The notes: generated from the sequence alone by a model not told the origin. Shown: positions 8,291 to 17,913, counted from the first letter of the stretch. The stretch is 64,000 bases of DNA from Methyloligella solikamskensis (GCF_042676065.1 NZ_JBHTJO010000001.1:1426001-1490000); one strand, 5' to 3'. Program-made: numbers and translations.

Positions 8291-9964
8291 ATGCCCGAGG
8301 CCATCAAGGACAGCTTTGCTCTGGCGCTGGCACAGGGAAATCCCGTGCTCGGCGACATCCCAGGCAATCTCGCCAAGATCCGGGAGTTCCGCGCAGATGC
8401 GGCGGAGCAGGGCGCCGATCTGGTCGTGTTCTCCGAGCTGTTCCTGACCGGCTATCCGCTGGAAGATCTCGTGCTGAAGCCTGCGCTGCAGGAAGCGGCA
8501 CGGGTCGCCTGTGAGGCGCTGGCCAAGGAGACCGAGGATGACGGGCCTGCGCTGCTGATCGGCTTACCGTGGGAAGAGAAGGGCCTCGTCTACAACGCCA
8601 TGGCCTTGCTCGATAACGGCAAGGTCGAGACGGTCCGCTTCAAGTGCAATCTCCCCAATTACGGCGTGTTCGACGAGAAGCGCGTCTTTGCCGAAGGCCC
8701 GCTGCCGGGACCGATCAATTTCCGCGGCCTTCGCCTCGGCGTTCCGATCTGCGAGGACATCTGGAGCGAAGATGTCTGCGAGACGCTTGCGGAGACCGGC
8801 GCGGAGCTCTTCATCGTGCCGAACGGCTCGCCCTATTGGGCCGGCAAGCACGATCAGCGCATCCAGGTGGCCGCGGCGCGGATCGCAGAGAACGGCCTGC
8901 CACTGGCCTATCTCAATCAGGTGGGCGGCCAGGACGAGCTGGTCTTCGACGGCGCCTCCTTCGTACTCAACGCCGATAGCAGCCTTGCGGTGCAGATGCC
9001 CGATTGGGAAGAAGCCTGCACGGTCACGCGCTGGAAACGCGACGGCGAGGCCTGGGTTTGCGAGCAGGGGGAGCGGGCGGTTCTCGCCGAAGGCGAGACG
9101 GCCAAATACATCGCCTGCGTCACGGGCCTGCGGGATTACGTTGGGAAGAACGGCTTTCCCGGCGTCGTTCTCGGTCTTTCGGGCGGTATCGACTCGGCGA
9201 TCTCGGCGGCCATGGCGGTCGATGCGCTGGGCGCCGACAAGGTCCATTGCGTGATGCTGCCCTATACCTACACCAGCTCCGAAAGCCTGGAGGACGCCAA
9301 GGCCTGCGCCGATGCGCTGGGGCTTCGCTACGACATTCTGCCGATCCATGACGCGGTCGACGGGATGACGAAAGCGCTGGAGCCGCTCTTCAAGGATACC
9401 GAGCCGGATATCACGGAAGAGAATCTCCAGAGCCGGGCGCGGGGTACGCTACTCATGGCGATCTCCAACAAGTTCGGCCCGATGGTGGTGACCACGGGCA
9501 ACAAGTCGGAAGTCTCGGTGGGCTACGCCACTCTTTACGGCGACATGAATGGCGGCTTCAACCCGATCAAGGATCTCTACAAGACGGAGGTCTTCGCGCT
9601 CGCCCGCTACCGCAATCGTGAGCGGCCAAAGGGTTGCCTCGGGCCGGAAGGTGAGGTGATTCCGGAACGGATCATCACCAAGCCGCCGACGGCGGAGCTG
9701 AAGGCCGATCAGCGCGATCAGGATACGCTGCCCGATTACGAGGTGCTGGACGATATCCTAGAGTGTCTCGTGGAGCAGGAGATGCCGCTGAAGGAGATCG
9801 TCGCGCGGGGCCACGAGCCGGCCCTGGTGAAGAAGGTGGAGCGGATGCTCCATCTGGCAGAGTATAAGCGGCGGCAGGCGGCGCCCGGCGTTAAGCTGAC
9901 GGCGAAGAATTTCGGCCGCGACCGCCGCTACCCGATCACCAACAAGTTCCGCGAGGAGCTGTGA
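8291..9964 (+). CDS. nadE: glutamine-hydrolysing NAD+ synthase
   Basis: A 557-aa two-domain enzyme making NAD+ from deamido-NAD, ATP and glutamine. The N-terminal nitrilase-fold amidase has the triad Glu49 (VFSELFLTGYP), Lys119 (RFKCNLPNYG) and Cys155 (VPICEDIW). The C-terminal synthetase has the PP-loop LSGGIDSA (298-304) and later TTGNKSE and DMNGGFNPI motifs. Length is that of the bacterial fused form. ATG at 8291 has only a weak ribosome site. It lies 46 nt after DAHP synthase and 34 nt before gltX, in the same direction. Confidence 0.95.
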   Translation: MPEAIKDSFALALAQGNPVLGDIPGNLAKIREFRADAAEQGADLVVFSELFLTGYPLEDLVLKPALQEAARVACEALAKETEDDGPALLIGLPWEEKGLVYNAMALLDNGKVETVRFKCNLPNYGVFDEKRVFAEGPLPGPINFRGLRLGVPICEDIWSEDVCETLAETGAELFIVPNGSPYWAGKHDQRIQVAAARIAENGLPLAYLNQVGGQDELVFDGASFVLNADSSLAVQMPDWEEACTVTRWKRDGEAWVCEQGERAVLAEGETAKYIACVTGLRDYVGKNGFPGVVLGLSGGIDSAISAAMAVDALGADKVHCVMLPYTYTSSESLEDAKACADALGLRYDILPIHDAVDGMTKALEPLFKDTEPDITEENLQSRARGTLLMAISNKFGPMVVTTGNKSEVSVGYATLYGDMNGGFNPIKDLYKTEVFALARYRNRERPKGCLGPEGEVIPERIITKPPTAELKADQRDQDTLPDYEVLDDILECLVEQEMPLKEIVARGHEPALVKKVERMLHLAEYKRRQAAPGVKLTAKNFGRDRRYPITNKFREEL

Positions 9965-9998
9965 GAAACCATCACATCTTTTCGTTATACGTGACCCC

Positions 9999-11336
9999 AT
10001 GACTGTCACCGTCCGTTTCGCGCCGAGCCCCACGGGGCGGCTGCATGTCGGCAATATCCGCACGGCCCTGTTCAATTGGCTGTTCGCCAAGAAGCAGGAC
10101 GGCCGGTTTTTGCTGCGGCTGGACGATACGGATCTCGCCCGCTCCACGGCGGAGTTCGCGACAGGGATCGAGGAGGATCTTCGCTGGCTCGGCCTGGAAT
10201 GGGACGAGTTCGCCCGCCAGTCGGACCGGCTGGAGCATTACGACCGGGTGGTCGAAGAGCTGAAGGCTTCGGGCCGGCTCTATCCCGCCTACGACACGCC
10301 GGAAGAGCTGGAGCTCAAGCGCAAGCGTCAGCGCGCCCAAGGGAAGCCCCCGGTCTACGACCGCACGGCGCTGAAGCTGACGGATGAGGACAAGGCCGCG
10401 CTGGAAGCAGAAGGCCGCAAGCCCCATTGGCGTTTCAAGCTGGAGGAGCGGGTCGTCTCCTGGGACGATCTGGTGCGCGGGACCCAGGAGATCGATGCGG
10501 CCTCCCTGTCCGATCCGGTCCTGGTGCGGGAAGACGGCAGCTATCTCTACACGCTGCCCAGCGTCGTCGATGACGTCGATTTCGGCGTGACCCATGTGAT
10601 TCGCGGCGAGGATCACGTCGCCAATACCGCAGCCCAGATCCAGATCTTCGAGGCACTCGGCGAGGCACCGCCGCGCTTTGGCCATCACAATCTTCTGGTC
10701 GGCGCGGAAGGGGAGGCGCTCTCCAAGCGGCTGGGCTCGCTATCCATCCAGGGCCTGCGGGAGGACGGGCTGGAACCCGCTTCCGTTACCAGCTACGCGA
10801 CGCTGATCGGCACGGCGGAATCCGTTGCCGTTTATTCGGATCTGACATCGTTGGCTGACGTCTTTTCGCTTGAGAAGATCTCGCGGGCGCCAGCGCGGTT
10901 CGATCCGGCGGAGCTGCGCAATCTCAACGCCGCGCTGCTTCACGAGCTTCCTTACGAAACTGTGGCTGACCGGCTAGACGCGCTTGGCGTTTCGGGCGGT
11001 GAAGCGTTCTGGACGACCATTCGCGGCAATCTCGAAGTGCTGCCCGACGCTGCCGATTGGTGGCGGATGGTGAGCGAGCCGATCGATCCGGAGATGGCCG
11101 ATGCCGCGCTCTGCCAGACGGCGGCGAAGCTTCTGCCGGACGAGCCCTGGGACGAAGAGGCGCTCGGCGAATGGCTGAGTGCCGTGAAGAACGAGACCGG
11201 CGCCAAGGGCAAGGCGCTGTTCCTGCCCATCCGTCTGGCGCTCACGGGGCGCGATCACGGGCCGGAGTTGAAGCCGCTTCTGGTGCTGATCGGGAAGACG
11301 CGGGCGACGGCGCGGCTGAACGGCGAGCGCGCCTAA
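9999..11336 (+). CDS. gltX: glutamate--tRNA ligase (short form)
   Basis: A 445-aa class I aminoacyl-tRNA synthetase. The HIGH-type motif is HVGN (16-19) after RFAPSPTGRL, and the KMSKS equivalent is LSKR (241-244). No Cys residues lie in the usual zinc-knuckle insertion region (about 98-130), so the zinc site is absent. At about 445 aa it is shorter than typical discriminating GluRS (about 470-490). It resembles the second GltX of alphaproteobacteria, and many of these genomes have two, so this may be the copy that also charges tRNA-Gln. That point is inference. Confidence 0.92.
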   Translation: MTVTVRFAPSPTGRLHVGNIRTALFNWLFAKKQDGRFLLRLDDTDLARSTAEFATGIEEDLRWLGLEWDEFARQSDRLEHYDRVVEELKASGRLYPAYDTPEELELKRKRQRAQGKPPVYDRTALKLTDEDKAALEAEGRKPHWRFKLEERVVSWDDLVRGTQEIDAASLSDPVLVREDGSYLYTLPSVVDDVDFGVTHVIRGEDHVANTAAQIQIFEALGEAPPRFGHHNLLVGAEGEALSKRLGSLSIQGLREDGLEPASVTSYATLIGTAESVAVYSDLTSLADVFSLEKISRAPARFDPAELRNLNAALLHELPYETVADRLDALGVSGGEAFWTTIRGNLEVLPDAADWWRMVSEPIDPEMADAALCQTAAKLLPDEPWDEEALGEWLSAVKNETGAKGKALFLPIRLALTGRDHGPELKPLLVLIGKTRATARLNGERA

Positions 11337-11388
11337 AGACAGCCTCTTAGGAAGCGAGCCTCTGTCTCAAGCGCCTCGGCGCACAGAC

Positions 11389-12705
11389 CTACTGCGTTTT
11401 GTTGATTGTCGAGCTTTGGCCCTGAGGCTGGCCTTGCGGTTGCAGCTGGGGCTGGATCTGCTGCGGCTCGTTGCTTTGCGGCTGCAGCTCCTGCGGCCCC
11501 ACGGGATCCCAATTGCCACCTTCGTTCAGGATCGCTTCGGCCTCTTCGGCGCCGGGCGAAAGGTTCTCACCGCCGGCGTTCTGTCCGCCGTTCTCCGGCG
11601 GCAGGCTGGGCTCCATGGCATTGCCGCCCATGCCGTCGTCGAACTCGAAGTTTAGCTCCTCGGCGTTCGGCGCGTTCTCGTCGCCGAACGGCTGGACGTC
11701 GGCAGGCGCTCCGTTGGCTGGTGCGCCATCTGAAGGCGCGCCGCCCGCGGGCGCGGCCACGGTCGTGGTGTCGCCATCGACCGCCTCGCCTTCGGCCTTC
11801 TGGTTCGCCGCCTCGATATCCGTTGGATTGTATTCCGCTTCCTTGCAGGAGCAGCCCTTCACGTATTCCTGCCGGTATTTGAACGCGACGGGTAGATCGA
11901 CATAGGGCTGGCCGTTCAGGGAGATCGCCTGCTCAATCTCCTGGCCGGGGTTCTGATAGACATAGAGCTCGGCCGGTGCTGCGCAGTTCTGCTGGCACTG
12001 ATTGGCGTCGTGGCTGAAGCTGCTCGAATAGACCGAGTAGTTGATCGGATAATAGAACCCGTCACAGAGCCTGACGCAGACCGTCCGGTAGGGGACGTTG
12101 GACAGGATCTGGCGCGAGATGGGCGGTCCGCCGTAATCGTCGCGGTCGCGTCCGCCGAACCAGTCGAACAATCCGCCGCGGCGGTCGGCTTGCTGGCCAC
12201 CGCAGCCGTTGCGGGCCAGCGCATCTTCCAGATCGCGGATAAGGCGCTGATCGCCGCGGCCGGACGCGATGGCCTTGCGGCGGTCCTGAAGCTGTTTCAG
12301 GCGGCGGCGGGAATCCTCCAGCCGGTCGTTCATGCTCAGGCAGCGGGGCGAACGCACCACGCCGCGGCCGAAAATGAAGAAGTTCTCGAAGCAGCCGGAA
12401 TTCTCCATGGCCGATTCGGTGCCGCGATAGACGCGCTGGAGGCTGGCGATTTCCTGGTCGAGGCGCGGCAGCTCTCCGCGGCCGCCGCCGCCGGTCCTGG
12501 CGCTTTGCAGCTCCTGCTGAAGCTGCATGCAGCGAAGCTCATGATCGTTCATGGGCTGGGCAACCGCGACCACCCCCGCACCGGCGAGGGTGACGCCGGT
12601 GAAGGCGAGCAGGGCGGCGCGGGGACCGTTCAGGCTGGAAAAAACCTTACGTCCCGCGGCCAGGCCACGATGAAAAAAGCGAGAAGCGCTCACGGAATTC
12701 CACAT
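11389..12705 (-). CDS. exported DUF2865 domain protein
   Basis: A 438-aa protein with an N-terminal hydrophobic segment (LLAFTGVTLAGAGVVAVAQ, ~33-50) acting as signal or anchor. A coiled-coil-like region (~53-165) follows. Then comes the DUF2865 core, with Cys-rich VCVRLCDGFYYPI and later YVKGCSCKEAEYNPT. The C-terminal ~140 residues are low-complexity, rich in Ala/Gly/Asn/Gln, ending in a Pro-Gln-Leu run. DUF2865 is largely confined to Hyphomicrobiales and its role is unknown; it is presumed envelope-located. Transcribed opposite to gltX (convergent) and divergent from the GNAT gene. Confidence 0.85.
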   Translation of the reverse strand: MWNSVSASRFFHRGLAAGRKVFSSLNGPRAALLAFTGVTLAGAGVVAVAQPMNDHELRCMQLQQELQSARTGGGGRGELPRLDQEIASLQRVYRGTESAMENSGCFENFFIFGRGVVRSPRCLSMNDRLEDSRRRLKQLQDRRKAIASGRGDQRLIRDLEDALARNGCGGQQADRRGGLFDWFGGRDRDDYGGPPISRQILSNVPYRTVCVRLCDGFYYPINYSVYSSSFSHDANQCQQNCAAPAELYVYQNPGQEIEQAISLNGQPYVDLPVAFKYRQEYVKGCSCKEAEYNPTDIEAANQKAEGEAVDGDTTTVAAPAGGAPSDGAPANGAPADVQPFGDENAPNAEELNFEFDDGMGGNAMEPSLPPENGGQNAGGENLSPGAEEAEAILNEGGNWDPVGPQELQPQSNEPQQIQPQLQPQGQPQGQSSTINKTQ

Positions 12706-12858
12706 GTCGAAGCAGCCAAGCGCCCGTATTCTAACGCTTCTTCGGGCGCTTTGGGCATGCGAACATTAAGCAGGCGTAGCTTTCGGGGTCAATGCGGCAC
12801 GAATAAGGATTGGGACGCCTACGTTTTCCAGGGGGAGGCGGTTATACGGAGCGCAGTG

Positions 12859-13440
12859 ATGTCTGTCCCCACGCCGAATCCCGCCCCGCGCCTGCAGGAT
12901 AACGACCTCCTGCTTCGCCCCGCCGAAGAGGGGGACTGGCGCCGCCGGCTCGAACTCGGCCGGGTGCCCGAGATCGCGCGGATGTTCGCCGTACAGAGTG
13001 AGGACGCGCAGAAACCGCTGACGGAGGCGGAAGCGCGGCGCTGGGCCGAGCGCCTGGCGGCCAACCCCTACGGGTGGGTCGTCGAACATGAGGACCAGTT
13101 CCTGGGCGAGGCCTTCCTCAACAATGTCGACCTGACCGATGGCGATGCGCGGCTCGCGTGCGGCTTTTACGATTATGAGAAGCTGGGGAAGGGGCTAGGC
13201 CGGCGTGTCGTCGCTCTCGTGCTCGCCTATTGCTTCGAGCAGCTCCGTCTCCACCGCGTCGGCTTGCGGGTGATCGCCTATAACGAGCGTGCGATGCGCT
13301 GCTACCGGGCCTGCGGATTCAAAGAAGAGGGGCGCTTGCGGGAAGCGGTCTTCGTGGACGGGGAACGCACCGACGACATCCTCATGAGTATCCTGGCTTC
13401 CGAGTACGAGGCGCAGCGGCGCGGGAGCAGCGCGCCTTGA
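12859..13440 (+). CDS. GNAT family N-acetyltransferase (RimJ/RimL-like)
   Basis: A 193-aa protein with N-terminal LLLRPAEEGDW and the acetyl-CoA loop GKGLGRR. It has LRLHRVGLRVIAYNERAM and a closing FKEEGRLREAVF, the order seen in RimJ/RimL-type acetyltransferases that modify N-termini or small amines. An open frame continues far upstream antisense to DUF2865, but that part is only a GC-rich shadow. ATG at 12859 was chosen because the domain begins a few residues later. Substrate cannot be predicted. Confidence 0.85.
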   Translation: MSVPTPNPAPRLQDNDLLLRPAEEGDWRRRLELGRVPEIARMFAVQSEDAQKPLTEAEARRWAERLAANPYGWVVEHEDQFLGEAFLNNVDLTDGDARLACGFYDYEKLGKGLGRRVVALVLAYCFEQLRLHRVGLRVIAYNERAMRCYRACGFKEEGRLREAVFVDGERTDDILMSILASEYEAQRRGSSAP

Positions 13441-13620
13441 CGCTGGGCGGCCGAAGGACCATAAACCTCTCATGAACACCGGAACGCAACCGATCCTTAT
13501 TGATTGCTGCTGCATTATTACGGGCTAAACATCCAGCCCGCGGTCGTTCACGCCTTCACTCCAGAAAATCGTAGTAGCGAACGCCCGCCGGGCTAAAACG
13601 GCTATGGAAGGGCTATCGCT

Positions 13621-14997
13621 TTGACGCTTTCGCTGACCAATACGCTGACGCGGAAGAAGCAGACATTTGAGCCATTGGATCCGTCCGATGTGCGCATGTA
13701 TGTCTGCGGGCCGACGGTCTATGACTATGCCCATATCGGCAATGCGCGGCCCGTGATCGTCTTCGATGTGCTCTACCGGCTGCTGCGCCATCTCTACGGC
13801 GAGAGCCACGTGAAATATGTCCGCAACATCACCGATGTGGACGACAAGATCATGGCCCGCGCCGCGGAAGAGGGTGTCGAGATCGACGATCTCACCAAGC
13901 GCACGGCTGACCAGTATCACGCCGACATGGCGGCGCTCGGCGCGCTTCCGCCCACGGTGGAGCCGCGGGCGACGGAGCATATCGATCGGATGATCTCCAT
14001 GATCGAGCGTTTGGTCGCGCAAGGCTTCGCCTACGAGGCGGAAGGCCATGTGCTGTTCAACGTGCCGAAGGACGCCGATTACGGGAAGCTCTCAGGCCGG
14101 TCCACCGACGAGATGATGGCGGGCGCCCGGGTCGAGGTCGCGCCCTACAAGAAAGACCCGATGGATTTCGTGCTCTGGAAGCCGAGCGAGGCGAAGGATC
14201 CCGGTTGGGACAGCCCGTGGGGCCGCGGGCGGCCAGGCTGGCATATCGAGTGCTCGGCTATGGCGGAGGCTCATCTCGGCGATACGTTCGACATCCATGG
14301 CGGTGGCATCGATCTCTGCTTCCCGCATCACGAGAACGAGATTGCCCAGTCGACCTGCGCCCACGGCAACGACGTCATGGCCCGCTACTGGGTCCATAAC
14401 GGCTACCTCCAGGTGGAGGGGGAGAAGATGTCGAAGTCCCTCGGCAACTTCATCACCGTGCATGATCTGCTGGAAGGCTGGCAGGGCTATGCGTGGCCGG
14501 GCGAAGCGCTGCGCTTCAACATGCTGCGCACCCATTACCGCCAGCCGCTCGACTGGACCCTGAAGGGGCTGGACGAGTCTCACAAGATCCTCTGGGACTG
14601 GTACGGCGTCGTCGAAGGCGCGACGGCTGATGAGACGCCGCCGGCTGCGGTAATCGATGCGCTGTCCGACGATCTCAACACGCCGAAGGCGATCGCCGAG
14701 CTGCACAAGCTCGCCAACGCGAAGCAGGGCGGGGCGCTGCTCGCGGCCCTTCAGTTCATGGGCTTCTCTGGCGATCGACTGCAGTTGGAACGCAAGGCCA
14801 CAGATAGTGCTTCGGGGGAGGTTGATGCGGCTGCGATAGAGCTTCTCGTCGCTGGCCGCGCCGCCGCGCGTCAGGCCAAGGACTTTGCCGAAGCCGACCG
14901 CATCCGCGACGAGCTCGTCGCAATGGGCGTGGTGCTCATGGACCGCAAGGATCCGGAGACCGGAGAGGTCAAAACCGATTGGGAGCTCGCCCGATGA
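13621..14997 (+). CDS. cysS: cysteine--tRNA ligase
   Basis: A 458-aa class I synthetase. It shows MYVCGPTVYDYAHIGN with zinc ligand Cys29 and HIGN (38-41), further zinc-site residues in HIECSAMA (Cys211) and FPHHENE (His236), and the KMSKS loop at 269-273. Length matches bacterial CysRS. The start is TTG at 13621; no ATG/GTG precedes the conserved N-terminus closely. The stop overlaps the next ATG (ATGA), so the GNAT gene behind it is translationally coupled. Confidence 0.95.
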   Translation: MTLSLTNTLTRKKQTFEPLDPSDVRMYVCGPTVYDYAHIGNARPVIVFDVLYRLLRHLYGESHVKYVRNITDVDDKIMARAAEEGVEIDDLTKRTADQYHADMAALGALPPTVEPRATEHIDRMISMIERLVAQGFAYEAEGHVLFNVPKDADYGKLSGRSTDEMMAGARVEVAPYKKDPMDFVLWKPSEAKDPGWDSPWGRGRPGWHIECSAMAEAHLGDTFDIHGGGIDLCFPHHENEIAQSTCAHGNDVMARYWVHNGYLQVEGEKMSKSLGNFITVHDLLEGWQGYAWPGEALRFNMLRTHYRQPLDWTLKGLDESHKILWDWYGVVEGATADETPPAAVIDALSDDLNTPKAIAELHKLANAKQGGALLAALQFMGFSGDRLQLERKATDSASGEVDAAAIELLVAGRAAARQAKDFAEADRIRDELVAMGVVLMDRKDPETGEVKTDWELAR

Positions 14998-15500
14998 GCG
15001 CTCAAGTCAACCGAGAGCTGGCCCTGCGTCCAATGCTGCCCAGCGATGTGGCGGTGCTTGCCACTATCTTCCGCGAGAGCGTGATGGAGCTGACGGGCGA
15101 CGACTATAGCGAGGCGCAGCAGGAGGCTTGGATCAAGTCGGCCGAGGACGAAGCCGCATTTGCCACTTTGTTGAGCCGGCATGTGACCATCGTTGCCACG
15201 CTGAATGGCGCGCCGGTCGGGTTCGCCTCGCTGGAATCCGACGACAAGATCGGCTTCCTCTACGTGCACCCCTCGGCGGCCGGATATGGCGCCGGCATGA
15301 TGCTGGCGGATGCGCTGGAGAAGCTTGCATCATCGCGGAAAGCCGGGGCGCTTAGCGTCGATGCTAGCGATACGGCCTACGGGTTCTTCGCCAAGCGCGG
15401 CTATGAGGCTCAGCAGCGCAATCAGGTGCAGCGCGCCGACGAGTGGCTCGCCACTACCACGATGCGCAAGGAGCTTCCGGCCTACGAAGGCGTACACTGA
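14994..15500 (+). CDS. GNAT family N-acetyltransferase
   Basis: A 168-aa single-domain acetyltransferase. It begins LALRPMLPSDVAVLATIFRE, has the strand VGFASLESDDKIGFLYVHPS, an acetyl-CoA loop (AAGYGAGMML) and the terminal SDTAYGFFAKRGYEAQQRN. The last stretch places it with the PA0115/YjaB-like putative acetyltransferases that often carry an EAQxRN ending. ATG at 14994 overlaps the cysS stop, so I prefer it to a start 15 nt upstream. Substrate unknown. Confidence 0.85.
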   Translation: MSAQVNRELALRPMLPSDVAVLATIFRESVMELTGDDYSEAQQEAWIKSAEDEAAFATLLSRHVTIVATLNGAPVGFASLESDDKIGFLYVHPSAAGYGAGMMLADALEKLASSRKAGALSVDASDTAYGFFAKRGYEAQQRNQVQRADEWLATTTMRKELPAYEGVH

Positions 15501-15543
15501 GTCATTTCAGGTGGTTGGGCGAGTGAATTGAGAAAGTGATTCG

Positions 15544-15666
15544 ATGAAGCCGTTTCTGAAAGACGTGCCTTTCAAGGGAAGCCGGAAGGTCTATCTGGCC
15601 ATCAAGCTGCTCATCCTTGTGTTCATCGTGCTGGTGGCCTGGCACGTCTTCTTCGGCTTGGTGTGA
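15544..15666 (+). CDS. 40-aa single-pass membrane protein upstream of cimA
   Basis: ATG at 15544 opens a 40-codon frame ending in TGA at 15664-15666, two bases before the cimA ATG. The product is basic at the N-terminus (MKPFLKDVPFKGSRK), then has a hydrophobic helix of about 20 residues (YLAIKLLILVFIVLVAWHVF), and ends FGLV. AAG-rich spacing and codon use look like a real gene. The tight junction suggests coupling to cimA. I know no function; it may be a small membrane protein or a translational leader. No tandem codons suggest attenuation. Confidence 0.6.
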   Translation: MKPFLKDVPFKGSRKVYLAIKLLILVFIVLVAWHVFFGLV

Positions 15667-15668
15667 CG

Positions 15669-17270
15669 ATGACGAAAGAACGGCTCTATCTCTACGACAC
15701 GACGTTGCGCGATGGCGCGCAGACCCAAGGTGTCGACTTCTCGCTCGAGGACAAGGCGCTGATGGCGGGCGCGCTGGATGCTCTGGGCATCGACTATGTC
15801 GAAGCGGGCTATCCGGGCGCCAATCCGACGGATACGGAATATTTCGAGACGGGTGAGGTGCTGCCCAATGCCAAGCGCGCCGCCTTCGGCATGACCAAGC
15901 GCTCCGGCCGCTCGCTCTCCAACGATCCGGGCTTCCAGGCGCTGCTCCAGGCCAAGGCCGATTGCGTCTGCCTGGTCGGCAAGGCGTGGGACTTCCATGT
16001 GGATGTGGCACTCGGCATCCCCCGCGAAGAGAACGTGCAAGGCATCGCTGAGTCCGTCGAGGCGGTGGTGGCCTCCGGCAAGGAGGCGCTGTTCGATGCG
16101 GAGCATTTCTTCGACGGCTTCAAGGCCAACAAGGACTACGCGCTGGCCTGCATCCAGGCGGCTTACGACGCCGGCGCCCGCTGGGTCGTGCTGTGCGACA
16201 CCAATGGCGGCACGCTGCCTGGCGAGATCGAGGAGATCGTGGCCGAGGTGGTGAAGCACATCCCGGGCGATCACGTCGGCATCCATGCCCATGACGATAC
16301 GGGCCATGGGGTGGCGAACTCCCTGGCCGCGGTGCGGGCCGGTGCGCGCCAGATCCAGGGCACCCTGAACGGTCTCGGCGAGCGCTGCGGCAATGCTGAT
16401 CTCGTCTCCATCATCCCGACCCTGATGCTTAAGCAGCCTTATGCGGAGAGCTTCGAGACGGGGCTGACGGCGGAGCATCTGCGCAATCTCACCCACACGT
16501 CGCGTGTGCTGGACGAGCTTCTGAATCGAGCGCCCAACCGTCATGCGCCTTATGTGGGCGAATCAGCCTTCGCCCATAAGGGCGGGATTCACGTCTCGGC
16601 GGTCCAGAAGGACCCGCGCACCTACGAACACGTGCCGCCCGAATCCGTCGGCAACCAGCGCCGCCTCCTGGTCTCCAATCAGGGTGGCCGGTCGAACATC
16701 CTGGCGGAGCTGGAGCGCATCGGCTTCAAGACGCCCAAGGACGATCCGCGGGTCGCCGGTCTCCTGGAAGAGGTGAAGACGAAGGAGGCGAAGGGCTACG
16801 CCTACGAGGCGGCCGACGCCTCGTTCGAGCTGCTCGCTCGGCGCCATCTGGGCAACGTGCCCCACTTCTTCGACGTGGAGAGCTTCCGCGTGATGGTCGA
16901 GCGCCGGCACAATGCGCTGGGCCAGCTGGTGACGGTGTCCGAAGCCACCGTAAAAGTGCGGGTCGATGGCGAGACGATCGCCTCGGTGGGCGAGGGGACC
17001 GGTCCGGTCCATGCGCTGGACAATGCGCTGCGGAAGGATCTTGGGCCCTACCAAAACCTGATCGAGGATCTGACCCTGGTGGACTACAAGGTGCGTATCC
17101 TGACCGGTGGCACCGATGCGGTGACCCGGGTTCTGATCGAAAGCCGGGACGGGCAGGGCCGCCGCTGGTTCACGGTCGGCGTGTCGCCCAATATCGTGGA
17201 TGCGTCTTTCGAGGCGCTGCTCGATTCCATCAATTACAAGCTGTTGCGGGACGGCGCCACGGTCCACTAG
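15669..17270 (+). CDS. cimA: (R)-citramalate synthase
   Basis: A 533-aa enzyme of the isopropylmalate/citramalate synthase group. LYDTTLRDGAQTQGVDFS carries the catalytic Arg14-Asp15 pair, GIHAHDDTGHGVANS the metal His residues, and GGIHVSAVQK the lid helix region. A C-terminal LeuA-type dimer regulatory domain occupies the last ~110 residues. CimA condenses pyruvate and acetyl-CoA toward 2-oxobutanoate for isoleucine synthesis. ATG at 15669 is preferred over a GTG six bases earlier. It is convergent with the LOG gene and preceded by a 40-aa membrane ORF. Confidence 0.93.
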   Translation: MTKERLYLYDTTLRDGAQTQGVDFSLEDKALMAGALDALGIDYVEAGYPGANPTDTEYFETGEVLPNAKRAAFGMTKRSGRSLSNDPGFQALLQAKADCVCLVGKAWDFHVDVALGIPREENVQGIAESVEAVVASGKEALFDAEHFFDGFKANKDYALACIQAAYDAGARWVVLCDTNGGTLPGEIEEIVAEVVKHIPGDHVGIHAHDDTGHGVANSLAAVRAGARQIQGTLNGLGERCGNADLVSIIPTLMLKQPYAESFETGLTAEHLRNLTHTSRVLDELLNRAPNRHAPYVGESAFAHKGGIHVSAVQKDPRTYEHVPPESVGNQRRLLVSNQGGRSNILAELERIGFKTPKDDPRVAGLLEEVKTKEAKGYAYEAADASFELLARRHLGNVPHFFDVESFRVMVERRHNALGQLVTVSEATVKVRVDGETIASVGEGTGPVHALDNALRKDLGPYQNLIEDLTLVDYKVRILTGGTDAVTRVLIESRDGQGRRWFTVGVSPNIVDASFEALLDSINYKLLRDGATVH

Positions 17271-17307
17271 TCGTGTCGTGATGAGCGGCTAACCGACTGG
17301 AATCAGT

Positions 17308-17913
17308 TCAAAACTTGATGTCGATGGCGGCTTCTTCGGCCCGTTCCGGCCGCGGCTTCAGATTGGCCCGGATGGTGGGCAAAATCCGCTCCACATCGTC
17401 CACGACCTCGACCTTCAGCTCCAGCCCCTGACGGATAAAGCCGTCCTCCTGCATGTGCTTGAACAGGGCGAGCAGAGGGCTCCAGAAGTTCTCGATATCG
17501 GCGAGGACGATAGGCTTCTCGTGGCGGCCGAGCTGGGACCAGGTGAGTTGCTCCACCAGCTCCTCCAAGGTGCCGAGCCCGCCGGGTAGGGCCACGAAGG
17601 CGTCCGACTTGTCGAACATCAGGTGCTTCCGCTGATGCATATCGTCGACGACGATGAGTTCCTGCACATCCTTCAGCATGACCTCCCGCTCGGTGAGGAA
17701 GGTCGGGATGATGCCGGTGACATGGCCGCCATGCTCCAGCACCGACCGGGCGATCTCACCCATCAGGCCGATGCAGCCGCCGCCATAGACCAGCCCGATA
17801 CCGGCCTCGGCGAAGATCTGGCCGAGCCGCCGTGCGCCTTCGGCATAAGCCGGATTTCCGCCCGCGCCTGAGCCGCAATAGACGCAAATTTTCTGCAAGG
17901 AAGGGTCGCTCAT
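17308..17913 (-). CDS. LOG family (TIGR00730) Rossmann-fold protein
   Basis: A 201-aa protein with CVYCGSGAG near the N-terminus, the nucleotide loop VYGGGCIGLMGEIA and the signature PGGLGTLEE (110-118). These define the lysine-decarboxylase-like / LOG family. Members hydrolyse cytokinin or purine nucleoside 5'-monophosphates to the base and ribose 5-phosphate. In bacteria this is usually AMP/IMP-type housekeeping or cytokinin activation. A frame extends 14 codons upstream, but ATG at 17911-17913 fits the conserved N-terminus best. It is divergent from the LysM gene. Confidence 0.88.
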   Translation of the reverse strand: MSDPSLQKICVYCGSGAGGNPAYAEGARRLGQIFAEAGIGLVYGGGCIGLMGEIARSVLEHGGHVTGIIPTFLTEREVMLKDVQELIVVDDMHQRKHLMFDKSDAFVALPGGLGTLEELVEQLTWSQLGRHEKPIVLADIENFWSPLLALFKHMQEDGFIRQGLELKVEVVDDVERILPTIRANLKPRPERAEEAAIDIKF

